Shown one piece after another: positions 28,119-36,877 of a stretch of 64,000 nucleotides of DNA. Within the stretch, counting starts at the first letter, position 1. Each line of letters opens with the position of its first letter. The stretch is from Methylosinus trichosporium OB3b (GTDB taxonomy: Bacteria > Pseudomonadota > Alphaproteobacteria > Rhizobiales > Beijerinckiaceae): assembly GCF_002752655.1 (NCBI RefSeq), contig NZ_CP023737.1, positions 3,682,001 through 3,746,000 of the forward strand. The letters are read 5' to 3'. The notes beneath the pieces were generated by a model. It was not told where the DNA came from and did not search any database. It saw only the letters and a program-made list of their open reading frames with translations. The translations under genes and the position numbers were made by a program.

Positions 28119-28852
28119 CCGACCGCCTCCGCGCGCGTTCCGCAGCGCTTCTGCCGGCTGTCCTCGACGATGCGGCCGTCGCGAAACCGCAGCAGCCGGT
28201 CGCCATAGGCGGCGATATCGGGTTCGTGCGTGATGACGATCAAGGTCAGCCCACGCGCGTTGAGGGAGGAGAGAAGCGTCATGATCTCATGCGAGTTCTG
28301 CGTGTCGAGCGCGCCGGTCGGCTCGTCGGCGATGACGATCCTCGGGTCGTTCACCAGGGCGCGGGCGATGGCGACGCGTTGCTGCTGGCCGCCGGAGAGC
28401 TGGCTCGGGCGGTGTGTCTGCCGCGCCTCGAGGCCGACCTCGGTCAGTCTCGTGCGCGCCCGCTCGTCCGCCTCGGCGTCGGAGGGCGCCTGCGCCGCAT
28501 AGACGAGCGGGAGCTTCACATTCTCCAACGCCGTCATTCGCGCCATCAGATTGAACTGCTGGAACACGAAGCCGATGCTCTCGTTCCGCAATCTGGCCAG
28601 CTCGTCGCTCGACATCGCCGAGACGGGCCGCCCGGCGATGCGAAGCATGCCGGAGGTCGGCGTGTCGAGCGCTCCCAGCAGATTGGCCAATGTCGATTTG
28701 CCCGACCCCGATGCGCCCATGATGGCGACGAATTCTCCCGCGGCGATCGAGAAGTCGACGCCGCGCAGAGCTTGCACTTTTTCTTTCCCGAGGTCGTAGG
28801 TCTTGGTCAGCGCGCAGGCCTCGATCATGGGCGCCGCAACCGATCCCGACAT
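28115..28852 (-). CDS. MacB/LolD-type ABC transporter ATPase
   Basis: 245 residues. Walker A GASGSGKST near residue 46, signature LSGGQQQR, Walker B IVIADEPTGALD and H-loop ITHEP are all intact. In MacB of E. coli ATPase and permease are one chain; here they are separate. It abuts the adaptor gene (the stop ends at 28853, this ATG begins at 28852) and overlaps the permease. Confidence 0.92.
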   Translation of the reverse strand: MSGSVAAPMIEACALTKTYDLGKEKVQALRGVDFSIAAGEFVAIMGASGSGKSTLANLLGALDTPTSGMLRIAGRPVSAMSSDELARLRNESIGFVFQQFNLMARMTALENVKLPLVYAAQAPSDAEADERARTRLTEVGLEARQTHRPSQLSGGQQQRVAIARALVNDPRIVIADEPTGALDTQNSHEIMTLLSSLNARGLTLIVITHEPDIAAYGDRLLRFRDGRIVEDSRQKRCGTRAEAVG

Positions 28853-30070
28853 TCACTTTCTCCCTTGCGCCGCAGCATCGGCCGTGCGCAGGACGATCAT
28901 GTCGCCCGGTCGAACCTCGCCATCCAGAATCTCGGTGGTCGCATCGCCCTCGAGTCCGAGCCGCGCCAATTTCGGCAAAATCGCATTGCCGCCGCCGAGA
29001 ACCCACAGACGCGCATGTCCGTCGACCGGCCCGAGGCCGCCGAGGAGCGCGGCCTCGGGACGAAAGCGGATCGCCTCGTTGCGCACGATCATCACGCCTT
29101 CGCGCCGCGCTGTGATGATGCGAACGGTCGCGGTCATATCGGGAAAGAGCCGCATGTCGCGGTTTTGCGCGCGCACGACCACCGTATAGGTCACGACGCC
29201 GCTGGTCTTGGCGGCGGCCAGCCGGATCTGGTCCACGACGCCCGCGAAGCTCTCCTCCGGAAAAGCCTCGACGGTGAAGCGCACGTCGTCGCCGCGATGC
29301 ACGGCGCCGATATCTGCCTCGTCGACCTGCGCCAGCACCTGAATCTGCGAGAGGTCCTGCGCGATCTGAAACAAGATGGGCGTCTGATATTCGGCCGTCA
29401 CGGTCTGTCCCGGCTGCATGCGCCGGTCGATCACCACGCCGTCGATCGGCGAGCGGATCAATGTGCGGTGAAGATTGATCTCGGCTTGATCGAGCTCGGC
29501 CTGGCGCAGCACGACGGTCGCCCGCGCCGAGTCGAGATCGGCGCGCGCGGCGCCGAGCTCGTGCCGTGTCGTGTCGCTCTGCGTCTGCGCCTGATCGAGC
29601 TGCTGACGCGAGACGCCGGCCGAGGAGGCGAGCGCCTTGTAGCGCTCGACGTCGCGATCGAGCAGCCCGAGCTGCTTCTGCACCTTCGCCATCGCCGCCT
29701 CGCGCCGTGCGACCTCGGCCTTGGCGATCGCCAGATTCGCCGAGGCGGCCTGGACTTTCGCCTCGAAGGGGGCGCGATCGATGACGGCGATGAGATCGCC
29801 GCGCTTCACCTGGCTGTTGAAATCGGCCTTCATGTCGATGATCGGACCCGAGAGCTGCGAGCCGACGTCGACCGTCACCAAAGCTTTCACCGTGCCGGAG
29901 GCGGTGACGCTGCGCTCGACGAGGCCGCGCCCGAGGGGATGGGTCTGAAATCGGCCGGCGGCGCTCTCATCGGCCGCGAGCCATCGCCACCAGCCGAACA
30001 CGCCCGCGAAAATAATGGCGAGCGCCAGCGCCGTCCGTGCGGACGCAAAGCTCTGCAATGTGATTTTCAT
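28853..30070 (-). CDS. MacA-like periplasmic adaptor (HlyD/RND type)
   Basis: 405 residues. N-terminal membrane anchor (ALALAIIFAGVFGWWRWL), barrel-sandwich start VERSVTASGTVKALVTVDVG, helical hairpin residues ~105-190, and the second half LIRSPIDGVVIDRRMQPGQT. It bridges the ABC pump to an outer-membrane channel not present here. First gene of the adaptor-ATPase-permease operon. Confidence 0.9.
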   Translation of the reverse strand: MKITLQSFASARTALALAIIFAGVFGWWRWLAADESAAGRFQTHPLGRGLVERSVTASGTVKALVTVDVGSQLSGPIIDMKADFNSQVKRGDLIAVIDRAPFEAKVQAASANLAIAKAEVARREAAMAKVQKQLGLLDRDVERYKALASSAGVSRQQLDQAQTQSDTTRHELGAARADLDSARATVVLRQAELDQAEINLHRTLIRSPIDGVVIDRRMQPGQTVTAEYQTPILFQIAQDLSQIQVLAQVDEADIGAVHRGDDVRFTVEAFPEESFAGVVDQIRLAAAKTSGVVTYTVVVRAQNRDMRLFPDMTATVRIITARREGVMIVRNEAIRFRPEAALLGGLGPVDGHARLWVLGGGNAILPKLARLGLEGDATTEILDGEVRPGDMIVLRTADAAAQGRK

Positions 30071-30439
30071 GGTTTATGACTCGCGGATCATCTGTCGCGC
30101 GCGGCGCGTTTTCCGTCGAAAGAAGGCTCCGGCGCCCGCGAGGACGACGCTGTGAGCGGGATGGGCTCGATCCGATGTTGAAGTGAAATGATGAAACGCC
30201 GCATTTGGATTTCTCCCGAACGCCCGGGAACATGCTGGATCTCGCGTGGCCTGCGATCGACTCCGCCGACGACGGCGAAGATGCGCGTCGCAAGACGCGA
30301 CGCGATCAGGGTGCTGATAGTAAATTTGATCGAGCATATTCTCCAGGTTGAACGGGAGCGTGCTCGCCTTCGCTCGAGGAGTCAAGCGTCCATGGACGAG
30401 GGCGCGCCTCGTCGCCGGCCGCGCCGCTCTTTTGCGAGA
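30071..30439. other. Upstream region of the exporter operon, no gene seen
   Basis: 369 bases between the adaptor start and the DJ-1/PfpI gene stop. Short frames here lack family patterns. It must contain the exporter promoter; I cannot place it. Confidence 0.4.
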
Positions 30440-31273
30440 TCAGAACGATTTCGATCTCTCATAGGCGTCTCGTCCGATGCGGTCGGCGGAGGCGCGGAAG
30501 CCGGCGAACATGTCTTCCATCATCGTTCTGACGGCCGCCGGCGCGCGCTCCGGCTCGCCCGCGTCGAAGGGCGGCTCGGGCGCATATTGCGCGATGAGCT
30601 GCATGCTCTCGGCGTAAGTGCGGTCGCGCAGCTCGGCGACGAGGGCCAATCCGAAATCTAGGCCCGCCGTCACGCCGGCCGCGGTGATGCGATTGCGGTC
30701 GCGGACGAAACGGCCGGGCGCATGCGTCGCGCCGAAGATCGGCAGCAGCGATGTCGCCGACCAATGCGAGGTGGCGCGATAGCCCTCGAGCAGGCCCGCC
30801 GCGCCGAGCAGCAGCGAGCCCGTGCAGACCGAGGTCACATATCTCGCGCGTGCGCCGCGGCTTCTGATGAAGCGTAGGGTCGCCTCGTCCTGCATCGCGG
30901 CGAGCGTGCCGGACGCGCCGCCGGGGACGCAGAGAATATCGAGATCGAGCGGCGCGTCGTCGAAGCTCGCATCCGGCGTGATCGTCAGTCCCGTATCGCT
31001 GACGACCGGCGCCTTGCTCTTGCCGATCACATAGGCCGTCGCGCCCATCAGCCCGGTGAGCATGAAATGCGGGCCGATCATGTCGAGCGCCGTGAGTTGC
31101 GGATAGATCAGAAAGCCGATCTTCTCATTGCCGGACCATAGGGCCGGCATGTTCGACATGTCGTGATCGGCTGTGATCCGCGTGGCGGCGCGCGCGTCGA
31201 AGGCGCCGCCGGCGACGAGCGTCGCGAGAGCGGCGAGGCCCTCGTTGAAGCGGCGGCGATCGATAACGTCCAA
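30440..31273 (-). CDS. DJ-1/PfpI family protein with Tat-like leader
   Basis: 277 residues. Starts MDVIDRRRFNEGL with a hydrophobic segment, like a twin-arginine signal, so it may be exported folded. The core has IGFLIYPQLTALDMIGPH, LCVPGGASGTLAAM and the nucleophile elbow YVTSVCTGSLLLGAAGLL, the Cys site of the class I glutamine-amidotransferase-like family that includes isonitrile hydratase and GlxA-type regulators. No AraC DNA-binding domain follows. Nine bases after the TonB receptor stop, so in its operon. Confidence 0.8.
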   Translation of the reverse strand: MDVIDRRRFNEGLAALATLVAGGAFDARAATRITADHDMSNMPALWSGNEKIGFLIYPQLTALDMIGPHFMLTGLMGATAYVIGKSKAPVVSDTGLTITPDASFDDAPLDLDILCVPGGASGTLAAMQDEATLRFIRSRGARARYVTSVCTGSLLLGAAGLLEGYRATSHWSATSLLPIFGATHAPGRFVRDRNRITAAGVTAGLDFGLALVAELRDRTYAESMQLIAQYAPEPPFDAGEPERAPAAVRTMMEDMFAGFRASADRIGRDAYERSKSF

Positions 31274-31282
31274 TTTTCCCTC

Positions 31283-33538
31283 CTACATTTTAACGGAGAC
31301 GGTGGCGAAGATCGTGCGTCCCTCTCCCGGCGCGACGCGCGAGAAATAGGGATATTGAACGTAGTATTGTCGATCGCCGAGATTCTTGCCCGCGATCGAG
31401 AAGGTGAAGTTCTGATGCTTGTAGGCGAGATTGGCGTCGAATGTGATGTAGCCGGGCGTCGTCCAGTCGCGGCCGAGCTCGACGAATTGCGAGGAGGCGG
31501 CGTAGAAGCCGGCGCCGAGGGACCAGCCCTGCAGCGCGCCGTCGAAGGCGTAATGGCCCCAGAAGCGGCCCGAGTCGCGTGGAACTCCGACGAGGCGCGC
31601 ATTCATGAATTGCGGATTCTCGTCTTGCGTGACCTTGGCGTCGATATGAGCGAAGCTGCCGAGGAAGGAGAGGCTCGGCGTCGGCTGCCACACGAGATCG
31701 GCCTCGAATCCATGCGAGTTCTGCTCGCCGGTCTGAACCGAGGTGAGCGAGCCGGGCGCATTGGTCGTCACATTGGTGCGGGTGAGATCGAAATAGGCGA
31801 GCGTGCCGGAGAGGCCGAAGGGACCGTCGAGCTTCACGCCGCCCTCGAGCGAGCGTGTGCCCTCGGGCTTGGGCGCCTGGCCGTCGCCGACGAAATAGCT
31901 GACGCCGCGCAAGCCCTCCGAATAGCCGCCATAGACCGACAGCCAGTCGGTCACATCATAGGTCGCGCCGACGCGCGGCAGGACGCGCGTGGCGCTCGCG
32001 TCATAATGGCTCGGCGGCGAGACGGCCATCTCGATGAAATGGATGTCGACGGTGGCGAAGCGCAGCGCGCCGAGAAAATGCAGCCGCTCGAAGATCGTCG
32101 ACTGCAGCTGGACGGTCGCGCCGGCGTTCTGATAGCTGTTGTCGATCTTCGACATGACGTACGAGTCCGCCGCGCCATCGACCGGGAGACGAAAGGGCGG
32201 AAAATAGGGCGAGCGGAAGTCGATGAGCTGCGGCAAGCCGAAGGCGCCGAAGACCGGATCGAGACCGGTCGCATTATTGAGAACCATCACTCCACGGTCG
32301 GTGACGCGATTGAAGTCGCCGCCGACGAGCACGCGGTTCTGCGTCGGACCATAGTCGAATTTCGCGACGAAATTGGAGGTGATGGAAAGCTCGGTCATCC
32401 GCTCATCCATCAGATCGTTGTACACGGCGAAAGAGGACGGCCCGCCATAGACGCCCAAAGGCGCGCCGAAATCGATCGCGGTCGGATCATTGCTGAGGAT
32501 GAGCTGCGAGGGCTCCCAGATGCGCGAGGTCGAATAGCGCGCCGAGGTGAAGGTGGAGAAGGTCTCGTCGAAGGCGTGATCGAAGCGCGCCGTCACCGAT
32601 TGCAATTCGGTGGAGGTGACGGGAACATTGGGATCGGAGAGAAAGGCCGTGCGGCGAATGGAATAGGCCGAGCGATCGACCGAGCCGACGGCGGGCAGCC
32701 CCGGATAATCCTGCTGCTGGCGGCGCGCGACGTGACCCTGCAGGGTGAGCGAGGTGCCGGCGTTATCGGTGATGGTCAGCGTCGGATCGAGCGTGTAGCT
32801 CTGGCGTTGGATCGTGTCGACGATCGAATGGGTGGACTGGAACTGGCCGGCGAAGCGGAACAGCAGCGTCTTCGCGTCATTGAGCGGCTGATTGATATCG
32901 AGATAGGGGCTGACGAAACGATAGCCGCCGGCGCGCACGCCGGCTTCCGCGAATCGGTCCGGCGTCGGCAGCTTCGACACGATGTTGACGACGCCGCCGA
33001 CAGGGCTCTTTCCGCCCTCGAACAGAATATTGGCGGGACCTTTCAGCACCTCGGCCCGCTCGACATTGACGAGGAGGTCGCGCTCGCCGAGATAGCCGAA
33101 CGTCGGCAGTCCGTCGATGTAGCGCTCGGCGTCCATGCCCCTGAGCTTGATGTTGACGCCGCCGGGAAAGCGGGGGTCCACCGGCACGAGGCCCGAGACG
33201 TTGAGGAACACCTCGGCCTGCGAGACGGCCGCCTGATCGTCGATGAGCTTGCGAGGAACCACGACGACGGAGATCGGCAGCTGCTTGATCGGCGTGTCCA
33301 TGCGGGCGACGCGCGCGGTGAGCGCCTGATAGCCGCGCACCGGCCCGGCCGTCGTGTTCTGGACGTCCTTGGCCTCAGTCCTCGCGGCCGGCCGCCGCTC
33401 CTCGGCGGCGATGGAAATGGGCGGCAGCGCCTCCTGCGCCGAAACGGCGCCGGGCAGGCCGGCCGCCGCGGCGAGGACGAGAGCGCTGACGGATCGCAGT
33501 GGCGAATGGGGATTCAGCAGTGGCGAACGAGAATTCAT
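31283..33538 (-). CDS. TonB-dependent siderophore-type receptor
   Basis: 751 residues. ATG 33538 has an excellent AGGAGG site 6 bases upstream; the frame runs 30 codons further. Signal peptide ends VSAQEAL. Plug features: PIKQLPISVVVVPRKLI, VNIKLRGMDAERYIDGL, VEVLKGPANILFEGG-like segment (RAEVLKGPANILFEGG) and GGVVNIVSK. The beta-barrel ends RTIFATVSVKM. The plug resembles FecA/FhuE-type siderophore receptors. Ligand unknown. Followed in the same operon by a DJ-1/PfpI protein and divergent from a two-component pair. Confidence 0.88.
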   Translation of the reverse strand: MNSRSPLLNPHSPLRSVSALVLAAAAGLPGAVSAQEALPPISIAAEERRPAARTEAKDVQNTTAGPVRGYQALTARVARMDTPIKQLPISVVVVPRKLIDDQAAVSQAEVFLNVSGLVPVDPRFPGGVNIKLRGMDAERYIDGLPTFGYLGERDLLVNVERAEVLKGPANILFEGGKSPVGGVVNIVSKLPTPDRFAEAGVRAGGYRFVSPYLDINQPLNDAKTLLFRFAGQFQSTHSIVDTIQRQSYTLDPTLTITDNAGTSLTLQGHVARRQQQDYPGLPAVGSVDRSAYSIRRTAFLSDPNVPVTSTELQSVTARFDHAFDETFSTFTSARYSTSRIWEPSQLILSNDPTAIDFGAPLGVYGGPSSFAVYNDLMDERMTELSITSNFVAKFDYGPTQNRVLVGGDFNRVTDRGVMVLNNATGLDPVFGAFGLPQLIDFRSPYFPPFRLPVDGAADSYVMSKIDNSYQNAGATVQLQSTIFERLHFLGALRFATVDIHFIEMAVSPPSHYDASATRVLPRVGATYDVTDWLSVYGGYSEGLRGVSYFVGDGQAPKPEGTRSLEGGVKLDGPFGLSGTLAYFDLTRTNVTTNAPGSLTSVQTGEQNSHGFEADLVWQPTPSLSFLGSFAHIDAKVTQDENPQFMNARLVGVPRDSGRFWGHYAFDGALQGWSLGAGFYAASSQFVELGRDWTTPGYITFDANLAYKHQNFTFSIAGKNLGDRQYYVQYPYFSRVAPGEGRTIFATVSVKM

Positions 33539-33793
33539 ATGTGGCCTCCTTGTCGCCGTCCAATCGACGGCGAGGTCGTTTCGCGATGGGAGACGGGCCC
33601 GCCGCCCCTCGATTCCCACCCGATGCACAGAGCCCTAGGGGCTCCGCTTAACCCGAACATAACGTGAGCGCCGGCGGAATGGCTTTTCGTGGACTGTGGC
33701 GCTCGAGCAACAGTCGCGCTCGCGCCCGCTTGCGTCCGCCACAATCGGCGGGGATAATCGCCGCTCCCGATTGACGCGAGGCGGCGCTCAGAG

Positions 33794-34477
33794 ATGCGGG
33801 TTCTGATGGTGGAGGACGAGCCGGAGATGGCCAGGCTCGTCGAGAGAAAGCTCGCGCGCTCGGGCTTTGTGGCCGATCGCGTCGGCTCGCTCGACGAGAC
33901 GATCGAGGCGCTTCGGCAGCACAAATATTCGCTGGTTCTGCTCGACCGGCGCCTTCCGGACGGCGACGCGGTCTCCGTCCTGCCCGCCATTCGTCGTCTG
34001 CAGCCGTCGATCCGCATCGTGATGATGACCGCGCGCAACGCGGTCGACGATCGGATCGAGGGGCTCGACGCCGGCGCCGACGATTATGTGACCAAGCCCT
34101 TCGACGCCAATGAGCTGGTCGCGCGTGTGCGCGCCTGCCTGCGGCGGCTGGGCGGCGGCGAGGCGCCGCCGCCGATCGCGGTCGGCGGAATCGTTTTCAA
34201 CCCCGAAACGCGCGACGTCAGCGTCAATGGAGCGAATGTTCTATTTCACAAGCGCGAGCGCGCCCTGCTCGATATTCTGCTGCTGAACGCCGGGCGCGCG
34301 GTGCTGCGCGACCGGCTGCTCGCCGAAATCTACGGCTTCGCCGACGATGTGCAGGCCAATGCGCTCAGCATGCTGGTGTCGCGCCTGCGGCGCCGGTTGC
34401 TCGATCTCGACGCCGGCGTCGAGATCCACACCGCGCGCGACGTCGGCTATCTGCTGTCGGAGCGTAAGGAGAAATGA
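33794..34477 (+). CDS. OmpR-family response regulator
   Basis: 227 residues. Receiver domain with the acidic patch VEDEPE, phosphoacceptor D51 in LVLLDRRLPDG and the conserved lysine in VTKPFD near residue 101. C-terminal winged helix from ~130 (FHKRERALLDILLLNAGRAV; LRRRLLDLDAGVEIHTAR; GYLL). Overlaps the kinase by four bases (ATGA). Divergent from the TonB receptor, 255 bases apart, so it could control it. Confidence 0.92.
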   Translation: MRVLMVEDEPEMARLVERKLARSGFVADRVGSLDETIEALRQHKYSLVLLDRRLPDGDAVSVLPAIRRLQPSIRIVMMTARNAVDDRIEGLDAGADDYVTKPFDANELVARVRACLRRLGGGEAPPPIAVGGIVFNPETRDVSVNGANVLFHKRERALLDILLLNAGRAVLRDRLLAEIYGFADDVQANALSMLVSRLRRRLLDLDAGVEIHTARDVGYLLSERKEK

Positions 34478-35832
34478 GAAGCCCGTCGCTGCTCGCGCGG
34501 CTCGTGCTCGCCATCACTGTGGCCGAGCTGATCGTTCTGTTTCTCGTCTGGCCGAGCGTGACGATCCTCGTCACTTATCTGGGCCTCGCGGCGACCGAGT
34601 CCAACACTGTCTGGGCGGAGTTCCACGCGATCGAGGTGATCGAGAACGCGCTCAGAAAGGATTCGGACGGCTCCGTCCATATCGAGGCGACGCCCGCGCT
34701 GCGCGCCTATCAGGCCCGCAATCCGAATTTCCGTTTCGCGATCATCGACGAGCGCAGTGGCGCCGCGCTCGCCGGCTCGTCGGAGGAACTCGCGCGCGTC
34801 TTGCCGAGCGGCGGCGCGATCATTTCCATCAAAACCTATTTCCGGATTTCGAACGATCCGGACCCCGATGCGCGCGGCGTCTACATGCGGATGACGACGC
34901 CGAATTATTCGATGGTGATCCATGGCTACGCGCTGCATCCGGAGGATCTCATCGCCGTGATGCGGGCGCATACGGACATTGCGCAGCTCGTCCCCTTCTC
35001 GCCCTACGTCGTATTTGCGATCATCGGCTCCTGGCTGGCGACGCGCTTCGGATTGGCGCCGCTCTATGCGGCCAAGGAGCGGCTCGCGAAGATCGATCTT
35101 TCCTCCATCGACCAGCGCATCGACGCCGCGAAGGCTCCGAAGGAGATCGCGCCTCTGCTCGATGCGATCAACGCCGCGCTGGCGCGGCTCGAGGACGGCG
35201 CCAAGCGGCAGCGGCGCTTCACCGCCAACGCCGCGCATGAGCTGCTCACGCCGATCGCGATTCTGCGCGCGCGCCTCGACGCGCCGAACGAGCCGGGCTT
35301 TCTCTCCGATCTCGGCCGCGACATGCGGCGCATGCAGTCCGTCGTCGAGCAATTGCTGGTTCTCGCCCGCGGCGCGGAGCGTGGACGTCTCGCCGTCGCG
35401 GACCTCGATCTCGGCGCGCTCGCTCGCCATATAATCGCCGATTATCTGCCGTTGATCGTCGACAGCGGGCGGTCGATCGCTCTCGATCCGCCGGCGGCTC
35501 CGGTGATCGTTCGCGCCAACGGCCAAGCGCTCGAATGCATGCTGTCCAATCTCATCAACAATGCGCTGCGCGCCGAGCCTCTGGGCGGCACGATCGTGCT
35601 TCGCGTCGGCCCGGACGCTCGCCTCGAGGTCATCGACCATGGCGAAGGCGTCGCCGCGAGCGAGCAGGACCTCGTCTTCGAGCCCTTCTGGCGCCGGACC
35701 GAAACGACGCGCGGCGCCGGTCTCGGACTTTCGATCGTCAAAGAGCTCGCGGAAAAGCAGGGTGGCGGCGTCTATGTCACGCAGACGCCTGGAGGCGGCG
35801 CGACATTCGGCCTCGCTTTCCCGTCGCCGTGA
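34474..35832 (+). CDS. Sensor histidine kinase
   Basis: 452 residues. Two hydrophobic segments (residues ~9-35 and ~170-192) bracket a ~130-residue periplasmic sensor region. HisKA domain with H255 in AAHELLTPIAILRARL, then N-box LSNLINNALRAEP, D/G boxes and GAGLGLSIVKELAEK. Partner of the preceding regulator. The stimulus is unknown. Confidence 0.92.
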   Translation: MRSPSLLARLVLAITVAELIVLFLVWPSVTILVTYLGLAATESNTVWAEFHAIEVIENALRKDSDGSVHIEATPALRAYQARNPNFRFAIIDERSGAALAGSSEELARVLPSGGAIISIKTYFRISNDPDPDARGVYMRMTTPNYSMVIHGYALHPEDLIAVMRAHTDIAQLVPFSPYVVFAIIGSWLATRFGLAPLYAAKERLAKIDLSSIDQRIDAAKAPKEIAPLLDAINAALARLEDGAKRQRRFTANAAHELLTPIAILRARLDAPNEPGFLSDLGRDMRRMQSVVEQLLVLARGAERGRLAVADLDLGALARHIIADYLPLIVDSGRSIALDPPAAPVIVRANGQALECMLSNLINNALRAEPLGGTIVLRVGPDARLEVIDHGEGVAASEQDLVFEPFWRRTETTRGAGLGLSIVKELAEKQGGGVYVTQTPGGGATFGLAFPSP

Positions 35833-36095
35833 TCCGGCGAGCGTCGACCAGACGGCGCTCGATGCGCGCGCCGATGCGTATTATGGGCGAGGTCTCGCCT
35901 CGACCGAAACCGGTCTGTTGCTTTTTCGCTGCGACGCCCTATATCAGGTAAATCGAGTTTCGGCCGAATAGACGAGCTTTCCCGCCTTTTCAGGCGCGTC
36001 GGCGTGCGACTTTCCCTCCAGAGCTTCGATTCTTCACGTGCTCGCGTGCGCGCGACCGCCAACTGCCTCTCACGTAGAGGAAAAAAGGAAAACTC

Positions 36096-36308
36096 ATGCA
36101 GACCGGCGTCGTAAAATGGTTCAACTCGCAAAAAGGCTTCGGCTTCATCCAGCCGGATTCCGGCGGAGCGGATGTGTTCGTTCACATCAGCGCCGTGGAG
36201 CGAGCGGGGCTGCGCGGGCTCGCGGAAGGCCAGAAAATCTCCTACGAGACCGTCATCGACAAACGTAGCGGAAAATCTTCGGCCGACCAGCTGCAGGTCG
36301 AGGCGTAA
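36096..36308 (+). CDS. cspA: Cold-shock-domain protein
   Basis: 70 residues. RNP1 and RNP2 motifs KGFGFIQP and DVFVHIS, start [12 protein letters not shown]. Binds single-stranded RNA or DNA. AGGAAAA ribosome-binding site just upstream. The 263-base region before it (35833-36095) has no gene and is consistent with a long cold-shock leader. Confidence 0.93.
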   Translation: MQTGVVKWFNSQKGFGFIQPDSGGADVFVHISAVERAGLRGLAEGQKISYETVIDKRSGKSSADQLQVEA

Positions 36309-36429
36309 CAGCTGCTCATAGCCTGTTCCCGTCGACTGCGGAGACGCCGCGACGGGAGCGAGGCCGGGGCGCGTCGTCATCGCTCATGGGTGGCTCATGG
36401 GCGTGACGATCACCAATGAGGAGAACGCC

Positions 36430-36765
36430 GTGGCGAAAGCCGAACTTGGCGCCAAGCGCCGATGCCTGAGCTGTGGCGTGGCGTTTTTCGATCTCAATCG
36501 CGATCCGATCGCCTGCCCGAAATGCGCGGCGATTTTTCAAGTCGTGGAGCTGCCTCGCTCCGCGCCGCGCGGCAAAGGGCCTTATCGCCCGATGCAGAGC
36601 GACGCGCGCGTCCCCGCCGAAGATGCCTCTAGCGACGAAACGGCGTCCGCGGAGACAGATGACGCGGAAACGGAAGCGGATGCGGATGACGCGGAGACCG
36701 ACGACAGCGTCCCTCCGCCGCTCGAGGAGGACGACGAAATCGAGGAGATCGACGACCTCATCTAG
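36430..36765 (+). CDS. TIGR02300-type zinc-ribbon protein with acidic tail
   Basis: 111 residues from GTG 36430, chosen because GAGGAG lies 8 bases upstream and family proteins begin AKxELGxKRxC; the ATG at 36397 is possible. Zinc ribbon CLSC...CPKC around the family's FFDLNRDPIACPKC, then a C-terminal half rich in D and E. Nucleic-acid-related role is suspected for the family but unproved. Its TAG is the first three bases of repeat copy C. Confidence 0.8.
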   Translation: MAKAELGAKRRCLSCGVAFFDLNRDPIACPKCAAIFQVVELPRSAPRGKGPYRPMQSDARVPAEDASSDETASAETDDAETEADADDAETDDSVPPPLEEDDEIEEIDDLI

Positions 36766-36820
36766 AGCGCTTTCCGATCGAACCGTTCGATCGATCAGAA
36801 CTCGCTCAGCGAACAGAATG
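36763..36820 (+). repeat. ~104-bp palindromic repeat, copy C (truncated)
   Basis: Begins TAGAGCGCTTTCCGATCG as in copy B but loses a few bases of the interior (AACCGTTCGATCGATCAG) and fades after CTCGCTCAGCGAACAGAAT. The TAG is also the stop codon of the upstream gene. Lies before the NRPS stop. Confidence 0.7.
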
Positions 36821-36877
36821 TCGCCGAGCTCGTCCTCGATGATGGCCGCTGAGCCTGTTCCCGAATCCAATGCGCTC

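Noticed and set aside
28226..30079. 617-codon plus-strand frame opposite the MacA/ATPase genes
   Set aside because: Shadow of two genes with clear Walker and HlyD motifs on the other strand.
31163..33667. 834-codon plus-strand frame opposite the TonB receptor
   Set aside because: Shadow; no recognised domain, skewed to Arg, Glu and Ile.
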